Shown here one piece after another: positions 6,256 through 11,392 of a DNA stretch of 11,392 nt; the first letter of the stretch is position 1; each line of letters starts with the position of its first letter. The notes below the pieces were generated by a model, which did not search any database, was not told the DNA's origin, and saw nothing but the letters and a program-made list of their open reading frames with translations. The DNA lies in the NCBI GenBank assembly GCA_022732315.1, contig JAIJUV010000074.1, positions 1-11,392 on the forward strand, written 5' to 3'. This stretch comes from Prevotella sp. Lineage in GTDB: Bacteria; Bacteroidota; Bacteroidia; Bacteroidales; Bacteroidaceae. The position numbers and the translations under genes were made by a program.

Positions 6256-8646
6256 ATGAACATGTTATTACACAACCTGAAGGTTGCCCTGCGCAACATT
6301 CTCAAGTACAAGGTGCAGACTCTGGGCAGCATCCTGTCGCTTGCCATCGGAATGGTGACGCTTGCCACGGTGCATTCGTTTCTGCAGAATTTCCGCATGG
6401 CTTCCATTAACCATGAACCTTATTATGACAGGGTTTATAACCTCCGGTTCGATTCCATCCAAAAACGTCAATCGGAAAACTCAATTCGTATCAATGGTGA
6501 TATCGTAAGGGCGGTGAAAGCGAATGGAGGACCTCGTTGCATAGAGCAGGGACCTTACGCTCCCAATGGTATGCTTACAGGCGGCTGGGCAGAGTTTACC
6601 CTAAACGGCAAGACAAGGAGAAAGATGCAGTTGGATGCAGTTCCCCTTGATCGAAATTATCCCAACTTTGTTGGTATCCGTTCTGCCATTACGGGCGAAA
6701 AGATTAAGGTGCTGGGGCCTCATGATGCCATTATCAACGAAAAGCAGGCAAAGCAAATCTTTGGTGACAAGAATCCTGTGGGTGCAAGTATTCGTTTGAG
6801 TAAAGACTATGGAAATTATCAGTTGAGATTGGTGGATGTCTATCAAGACTTATCATTGACTGAGCAAAACAGTTCTGCTCTCTTTTACTCGCCATGGGAG
6901 TTGGAAGATATGGATTTAAATCAATTTTATGCTGTGGCTTTCTATGTGGTGTTGAAAGAGGGATGCACGCCACAACAGTTGAAAGCAGAGGTAAACAGCA
7001 GATTGAAACCATTGGGGTTGAAGGTAAGAACAGAAAAGCTGAAAGATCGATTGAACGAAGAGTATTCAACCGTTGCTATTGCCCGTTCCATCACTTATCT
7101 GATTGGTTCGTTGATTCTGCTGGCTGCCATCATCGGTTTCCTGAGAATGCAGACGCAACTGTTCTGGATGCGCAGACGTGAAATTTCGCTCCGAATTACC
7201 AATGGTGCCACACGCCTCCAACTCTTCTCCATGTTTGCTACCGAGGTGGTGGTGATCGTGCTGGTGGCTTATTTGGTGGCAGTATTGATGGGAACCTGGA
7301 TTTGTGATTATCTGGCAAGACCTCAGTTTGCTGAAATCACCTCCGAGTTAGGAACCATCAGTCATCTGTATCTCTATAGTCTGGTGATTGGTCTGGTAGT
7401 GATGATGTTGTGTCTCGCCATCATCTGGATTGTACTGAGTCGCATTTGCAAGCATACGCAAGCACTCGAATCAGGAATGAGACGAAGCCATAACCATTGG
7501 TTCCGCAATACGATGCTGGGTGTGCAGGTGATGATCAGTATGTTCTTCCTGGGTGTCACTTTCTGTCTCCTGTGCTGGGTGGGCAAGATGGCTGATTTCA
7601 ACCATATACCTGATGACGAGCGTGCATACAAGCAGAGTCTGTTTCTGCAGACAAATGCGGCAGAAAATGTCCTGCGCCTCAGAGACAAGCTCATCCATTT
7701 ACCGCAGGTAGAACGATGGATTCCTTATAGCTGGGGATTTTGGCGAGTTAATGAACTGGCTGAGAACGAGGAGTTCTGTAAGGCTGTTTGGCAAGGTGAT
7801 ACTTATGTTAGCTATGGTAATGTGACGAATTATTGCTTTAGGATTACATCAGATACCTCCTATCTCGATTTCTTCAAAATTAAGGTGAATTGGAAGCCGA
7901 AGGCAAACCGGAAGAAATGTATCCTGGTAAATGAGGAGTTGTATAAGCAGATGCGCCAATATCATGTTGCTCCTAATGATATATTGACCCTAGATGATAT
8001 GGATTCCTATCAGATAGCCGGAACGTTCCAGTCGATTCCTTATCAGGGGAGTCTGAAAACTGATATATACTCATTCATAGTCATTGACCCCAAAAATGCT
8101 TATGTTGCTACACATTATATTCTTGTGGCAAAGCCGGGTGAATATAAGGAGATGCAGGTTGCAGTAGATAGAATGATACAGAAATTGGAGCCTGCTGTGG
8201 TAAAACCGATGTCATCCAATCTGCGTGACTATATGGCGAGGGAAATGTTTGCATTGGAAATACTGCAAAATATTGCGTGGATTTTGGCTATCGTGAGTCT
8301 GGCTATCTGCCTGATAAGCATCTTCAGTACGGTGATGCTTGATACACAGACCCGCAAGAAGGAGGTGGCTATCCGCAAGGTGAATGGTGCCCTGACAAGG
8401 GATATTACTAAACTCTTCGGACGAACCTATCTGGTGATCACGCTCATCGCCATGGTGTTTGCGGTGGTAGCCATATTGCTGTTCCATATCGTTCTGAGCC
8501 GGACTTTCGAAATGGTAAAAATCAATCCAGCCTTCCCTATCATCCTGAGCGTTGTGATCGTGGTTGGCTTCATTGCTGCTATCATCGCCTGCCAGGTACG
8601 CAAGATCATGAAGGTGGATCCTTCGGAGATTCTGGCTAAGGAATAA
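6256..8646 (+). CDS. MacB/FtsX-like ABC transporter permease with two modules (8 membrane segments)
   Basis: This is the inner membrane permease of the export system, 796 residues. I see eight hydrophobic segments, at about 22-42, 276-298, 324-348, 372-395, 420-443, 671-696, 726-748 and 760-783. They form two FtsX-type modules, each with one helix, a large extracytoplasmic domain (about 45-272 and 446-665), and three helices. The first loop has the MacB periplasmic signature FGDKNPVGASIRL. Cytoplasmic coupling segments are visible after helices 2 and 6: RRREISLRITNGA and RKKEVAIRKVNGA. Escherichia coli MacB has one module and a fused ATPase; here the permease is doubled and the ATPase is a separate gene, a layout common in Bacteroidota. 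Such permeases work as mechanotransmitters on periplasmic substrates. The loops are coded by more AT-rich DNA than neighbouring genes. Substrate unknown: drug, lipid, lipoprotein or peptide are all possible. Confidence 0.9.
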   Translation: MNMLLHNLKVALRNILKYKVQTLGSILSLAIGMVTLATVHSFLQNFRMASINHEPYYDRVYNLRFDSIQKRQSENSIRINGDIVRAVKANGGPRCIEQGPYAPNGMLTGGWAEFTLNGKTRRKMQLDAVPLDRNYPNFVGIRSAITGEKIKVLGPHDAIINEKQAKQIFGDKNPVGASIRLSKDYGNYQLRLVDVYQDLSLTEQNSSALFYSPWELEDMDLNQFYAVAFYVVLKEGCTPQQLKAEVNSRLKPLGLKVRTEKLKDRLNEEYSTVAIARSITYLIGSLILLAAIIGFLRMQTQLFWMRRREISLRITNGATRLQLFSMFATEVVVIVLVAYLVAVLMGTWICDYLARPQFAEITSELGTISHLYLYSLVIGLVVMMLCLAIIWIVLSRICKHTQALESGMRRSHNHWFRNTMLGVQVMISMFFLGVTFCLLCWVGKMADFNHIPDDERAYKQSLFLQTNAAENVLRLRDKLIHLPQVERWIPYSWGFWRVNELAENEEFCKAVWQGDTYVSYGNVTNYCFRITSDTSYLDFFKIKVNWKPKANRKKCILVNEELYKQMRQYHVAPNDILTLDDMDSYQIAGTFQSIPYQGSLKTDIYSFIVIDPKNAYVATHYILVAKPGEYKEMQVAVDRMIQKLEPAVVKPMSSNLRDYMAREMFALEILQNIAWILAIVSLAICLISIFSTVMLDTQTRKKEVAIRKVNGALTRDITKLFGRTYLVITLIAMVFAVVAILLFHIVLSRTFEMVKINPAFPIILSVVIVVGFIAAIIACQVRKIMKVDPSEILAKE

Positions 8647-8695
8647 AATGCGTAATTTAAAAGTATAATATGAATTTAAAGAAACGATAAAGATT

Positions 8696-9370
8696 ATGAT
8701 TCAATTAGATAATATCAAGAAAGTATTTCAGACAGAAGAGGTGGAGACATGGGCTTTGCGTAATATCAGTTTGCAGGTGAAAGAAGGCGAGTTTGTTGCC
8801 ATCATGGGACCTTCGGGATGTGGCAAATCTACATTACTTAATATAATAGGTTTGCTGAATAATCCTACAAGCGGCAGCTATCTGCTCGACGGCAAGGTTG
8901 TGAGCACGCTGAAGGAGAGTGAGCGCACCTTGATAAGAAGAGGAATGATAGGTTTTGTGTTCCAGAGTTTCAACCTGATTGATGAGTTGAATGTGGTGGA
9001 GAATATCGAGTTGCCGCTTCTGTATATGGGAGTATCGGGCAAGGAGCGCCGTAAGCGTGCAGAGGATGTGATGGAGCGCGTGGCGATATCCCATCGTGCC
9101 AAGCATTTCCCATCGCAGCTTTCGGGCGGTCAGCAGCAGCGCACCGCTATCGCCCGTGCCATCCTGCCGCATCCTAAGCTGATTCTTGCCGATGAGCCTA
9201 CTGGAAATCTGGATTCCAAGAATGGCAAGGAGGTGATGGAGCTGCTTTCTGAGTTGCACAAGGAAGGCACCACCATCGTAATGGTAACCCACTCGTTGCA
9301 TGATGCCAATTATGCCGATAGAATCATCAATATGTTTGATGGTGAGATTGTGAATCAGGTGGAGATGTAG
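8696..9370 (+). CDS. ABC transporter ATP-binding protein, MacB/LolD type
   Basis: This is the motor of the exporter, a 224-residue cytoplasmic ATPase with all catalytic motifs. Walker A is GPSGCGKST (38-46, K44), the Q-loop is FVFQSFN (Q90), and the signature is LSGGQQQR (142-149). Walker B is LILADEPT with D166/E167, the D-loop is GNLDS, and the switch histidine is H199 in MVTHS. The length and the sequence around the Q-loop and Walker B place it in the MacB/LolD/FtsE group, which pairs with FtsX-like permeases such as the one 49 nt upstream. It appears to be a complete, active enzyme and the last gene of the operon; a hairpin follows 15 nt after the stop. The start at 8696 is well supported because MIQLDNIKKVF is the usual N-terminus of this family. 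Confidence 0.95.
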   Translation: MIQLDNIKKVFQTEEVETWALRNISLQVKEGEFVAIMGPSGCGKSTLLNIIGLLNNPTSGSYLLDGKVVSTLKESERTLIRRGMIGFVFQSFNLIDELNVVENIELPLLYMGVSGKERRKRAEDVMERVAISHRAKHFPSQLSGGQQQRTAIARAILPHPKLILADEPTGNLDSKNGKEVMELLSELHKEGTTIVMVTHSLHDANYADRIINMFDGEIVNQVEM

Positions 9371-9385
9371 AATTTTATGATATGA

Positions 9386-9427
9386 AAATCGCCCGATAGC
9401 ATCAAAGAATATGCTATCGGGCGATTT
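9386..9427. terminator. Bidirectional hairpin between convergent genes
   Basis: AAATCGCCCGATAGCAT (9386-9402) and ATGCTATCGGGCGATTT (9411-9427) form a perfect 17-bp inverted repeat with an 8-nt loop. It sits between the ATPase stop (9370) and the miaA stop (9432), which face each other, so it can end transcription from both sides. The A/T ends of the arms give only short U-runs: TTT on the plus strand, TTTT followed by C on the minus strand. Confidence 0.8.
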
Positions 9428-9431
9428 ACGC

Positions 9432-10331
9432 TTATATCTCTTCATCGATAAATCGGATGATTTCATCCTGCTGGTCGGGATGATACCAGTGGATTTCGGC
9501 ATCTCGCTTAAACCAGGTGAGCTGCTTGCGCATATATTCACGGCTATGCGACTGTATCTGGCGGATGGCTTCATCCTTATCTATCTCGCCATCGAAATAG
9601 GCGAACATCTCCTTGTAACCCACGGTTCTCAAGGCGGTGAGACCCTTGTTTGGATATACGCTGCGGGCTTCTGCCTCCAGGCCTTCTTCCATCATCAGCA
9701 GCACACGCTGGTTGATGCGGTCGTACAGTTCGGCACGGTCGCGGTTCAAGCCTATCTTGATGATGCGGAACGGACGCTGTTTCTTCTCGGCTACACGGAA
9801 AGAAGTATAGGTCTTGCCAGTCTGGTGACAGATTTCCAGGGCATGCACCACGCGGCGTGGATTCTTCTTATCTACTATCGCCCAATGCTCCGGGTCCATC
9901 TTGTGGAGTTCTTCTACCAGCGCCTCCAAGCCTTCGTCTTCCAGGCGCTGTTTCATCCAGGTACGGATGTCATCCCGCACGGTAGGAATATCGTCGATAC
10001 CCTTGCATACGGCATCGATATACATCATGCTGCCGCCTGTAAGCAGCGCCACATCGTGATTCTTGAAGATATCTTCTTCCAGGAGATTCATCACATCGGC
10101 CTCGTATTGGGCGGCGCTGTAATAATCTTCGATGTGGTGGTTTCCTACGAAATAATGCTTCACCCGCTGCTGCTGTTCGGCAGTAGGTGCAGCGGTTCCG
10201 ATAGGGAGTTCGGCGAAGATCTGGCGGGAGTCGGCATTGATAATAGGTATAGAGAGATGCTCTGCCAAAGAAAGACAGAGCTCGGTCTTACCTACACCGG
10301 TAGGACCGAGCACTACAATTAAAGTTTTCAT
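9432..10331 (-). CDS. miaA: tRNA dimethylallyltransferase (tRNA A37 isopentenyltransferase)
   Basis: MiaA transfers a dimethylallyl group from dimethylallyl diphosphate to N6 of adenosine 37, next to the anticodon of tRNAs that read codons starting with U; this improves decoding accuracy. The protein has 299 residues, a normal length. It begins with the P-loop GPTGVGKT (9-16), followed by the DSRQ motif (34-37) with the catalytic aspartate. Other family motifs are [41 protein letters not shown] and the C-terminal [10 protein letters not shown]. Its ATG at 10329-10331 overlaps the lpxA stop by one base in a TAATG arrangement, which suggests translational coupling with lpxA. It is the last gene of the minus-strand block in this window. 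I am very sure of the family; some Bacteroidota carry a second miaA, which cannot be judged here. Confidence 0.96.
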   Translation of the reverse strand: MKTLIVVLGPTGVGKTELCLSLAEHLSIPIINADSRQIFAELPIGTAAPTAEQQQRVKHYFVGNHHIEDYYSAAQYEADVMNLLEEDIFKNHDVALLTGGSMMYIDAVCKGIDDIPTVRDDIRTWMKQRLEDEGLEALVEELHKMDPEHWAIVDKKNPRRVVHALEICHQTGKTYTSFRVAEKKQRPFRIIKIGLNRDRAELYDRINQRVLLMMEEGLEAEARSVYPNKGLTALRTVGYKEMFAYFDGEIDKDEAIRQIQSHSREYMRKQLTWFKRDAEIHWYHPDQQDEIIRFIDEEI

Positions 10332-11101
10332 TATCGGATGATGCCTCGCTGAGAACTCTCTACGAAGTCGATGATGTACTGGATTTCCTTAGTCACCTCA
10401 AGATTCTTCTTGATTTCCTCGATACCTTCCTTCAGGATGCCCTTGCTGTAGAGCAGGCGATAAGCCTCGTGGATGTTCTGGATGGTCTCGTTGCTGAAAC
10501 CACGGCGACGCAAACCGATGAGGTTGATGCTGCAATAGCGGGTTGGCTCCTTGCCGGCAATGATATAAGGAGGAATGTCCTGAGAGAAACGGCAACCGCC
10601 CTGGATCATCACGTAGCCTGCGATGTGGCAGAACTGATGAACGAGAACGTTGGCGCTGACGATGGCGTTGTCATCTACAACCACCTCGCCGGCAAACTTG
10701 GTAGAGTTGCCGATAATCAAGCCGCTGCCCAGCTCACAGTCGTGAGCCACGTGAACAGTCTCCATCAGGAGGTTGTTGCTGCCTACCACGGTCTTGCCCT
10801 TAGAGGCTGTACCACGAGAGATAGTAACGTTCTCACGGATGCTGTTGTTGTCGCCCACCTCGCAGGTTGTCACCTCGCCCTTGAACTTCAAGTCCTGAGG
10901 CTTGGTAGAGATGCTGGCGCCTGGGAAGAATTCATTATTGTTGCCGATACGAGCGCCCACATGGATGGTAACGCTGTTCTGCAATACGTTGTTATCGCCC
11001 AAAACGGTGTCCTTGTCGATATAGCAGAAAGGACCGATAATGTTGTTGTCACCGAGTTTTGCCTCTGGATGAACAAACGCTAATGGACTAATCTGATTCA
11101 T
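10331..11101 (-). CDS. lpxA: Acyl-ACP:UDP-N-acetylglucosamine O-acyltransferase
   Basis: LpxA catalyses the first step of lipid A synthesis, moving a 3-hydroxyacyl chain from acyl carrier protein to the 3-OH of UDP-GlcNAc in the cytoplasm. The 256-residue protein is the usual length. It shows hexapeptide repeats of a left-handed beta-helix throughout the first two thirds (for example [40 protein letters not shown]). The likely catalytic base is H120 in VHVAHDC, equivalent to H125 of the E. coli enzyme, with H117 beside it. The segment [37 protein letters not shown] and the helical C-terminus ([14 protein letters not shown]) are typical of the family. It lies 15 nt after the FabZ-domain gene and overlaps miaA by one base, so all three are likely one operon. 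Confidence 0.97.
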   Translation of the reverse strand: MNQISPLAFVHPEAKLGDNNIIGPFCYIDKDTVLGDNNVLQNSVTIHVGARIGNNNEFFPGASISTKPQDLKFKGEVTTCEVGDNNSIRENVTISRGTASKGKTVVGSNNLLMETVHVAHDCELGSGLIIGNSTKFAGEVVVDDNAIVSANVLVHQFCHIAGYVMIQGGCRFSQDIPPYIIAGKEPTRYCSINLIGLRRRGFSNETIQNIHEAYRLLYSKGILKEGIEEIKKNLEVTKEIQYIIDFVESSQRGIIR

Positions 11102-11116
11102 ATTTCTATCTTATTA

Positions 11117-11392
11117 TTACTTGTTCTTAACAATCTGTGCAGTGAAAGTAGCCTCTGCCACCACCTGGTCGCCTACGAACATATAGCCCTTCATTGAGCT
11201 GATGCCATGGCGCACGGGTGCGAGCAACTCCACACGGAAGAGGAGGGTATCGCCCGGAACCACCTTCTTGCGGAACTTCACGTCGTCGAGCTTCATGAAG
11301 TAAGTGCTCCAGCGCTCAGGCTCTTCCAGCTGGTTCAATACGAGCAGACCGCCACACTGTGCCATCGCCTCTACCTGGAGAACGCCTGGCAT
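11117..11392 (-). CDS. fabZ: FabZ domain, probably C-terminus of bifunctional LpxC/FabZ (5' end beyond window)
   Basis: Only the last 91 codons are visible; the frame stays open to the window edge. The visible part starts at MPGVLQVEAMAQCGGLLVLNQ, the conserved helix of the hotdog-fold 3-hydroxyacyl-ACP dehydratase FabZ, with the catalytic glutamate in VEAMAQ. KLDDVKFRKKVVPGDTLLFRVELL and the final beta-strands (GYMFVGDQVVAEATFTAQIV) follow as expected. The partner active-site histidine, normally just before this segment, lies outside the window. FabZ dehydrates 3-hydroxyacyl-ACP in fatty acid elongation. In Bacteroidota the domain is commonly fused behind LpxC, the deacetylase that commits lipid A synthesis, and sits next to lpxA as here; the fusion is therefore expected but not visible. 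The leftmost ATG in the window is the internal MPG methionine and is not the true start. Confidence 0.9.
   Translation of the reverse strand: MPGVLQVEAMAQCGGLLVLNQLEEPERWSTYFMKLDDVKFRKKVVPGDTLLFRVELLAPVRHGISSMKGYMFVGDQVVAEATFTAQIVKNK

Noticed and set aside
9411..10322. Open frame of 303 codons antisense to miaA
   Set aside because: It covers miaA almost exactly, starts inside the terminator hairpin, and its translation shows no known motif; miaA itself is certain.

Overview
The window looks like a chromosomal segment from a member of the Bacteroidota, most likely Prevotella/Segatella or a close relative. Four things support this. The tmRNA encodes the tag GENNYALAA, of the GE(T/N)NYALAA type I associate with this group. 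Promoters match the Bacteroidota form TAnnTTTG at -7. Starts lack clear Shine-Dalgarno sequences and sit behind A-rich leaders. The lpxC/fabZ, lpxA, miaA gene order is typical of the phylum. The genus is an inference from recall, not from a search.

Layout, left to right. Positions 1-303 (minus) hold most of a tmRNA gene (ssrA), cut at its 3' end by the window edge, with a near-ideal promoter at 328-359. A divergent promoter then drives a sigma-54-type response regulator (515-1858, plus). Next comes a short intergenic repeat made of three small palindromes (1860-1946), then a soluble PAS-containing histidine kinase (1999-3276). A strong hairpin terminator at 3313-3358 separates this two-component pair from a four-gene efflux operon: TolC-like outer membrane protein (3445-4905), HlyD/MacA-like periplasmic adaptor (4941-6191), MacB/FtsX-like permease with two modules (6256-8646), and a separate MacB/LolD-type ATPase (8696-9370). 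A perfect 17-bp inverted repeat (9386-9427) lies between this operon and a convergent minus-strand block: miaA (9432-10331), lpxA (10331-11101) and the C-terminal part of a FabZ domain, probably of an LpxC/FabZ fusion (11117-11392, cut by the window edge).

How the genes may work together. The kinase and regulator probably control the adjacent tripartite ABC efflux or export machine. The best sequence support lies between the kinase and the efflux operon. Two 14-bp dyads, GTGCGAAATCGCAC and GTGCGGTTTCGCAC, are spaced 21 bp centre to centre. They sit about 75-110 bp upstream of a sigma-54-like -24/-12 element (TGGCAT-N5-TTGT) that precedes the TolC-like gene. That is where enhancer sites for a sigma-54 activator are expected. 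The same dyads also form the arms of the terminator hairpin, so they may do both jobs or only the terminator job. The regulator carries GAFTDA in place of the canonical GAFTGA loop. The substrate of the exporter cannot be read from the sequence. The minus-strand block is housekeeping: lipid A and fatty acid synthesis plus tRNA modification.
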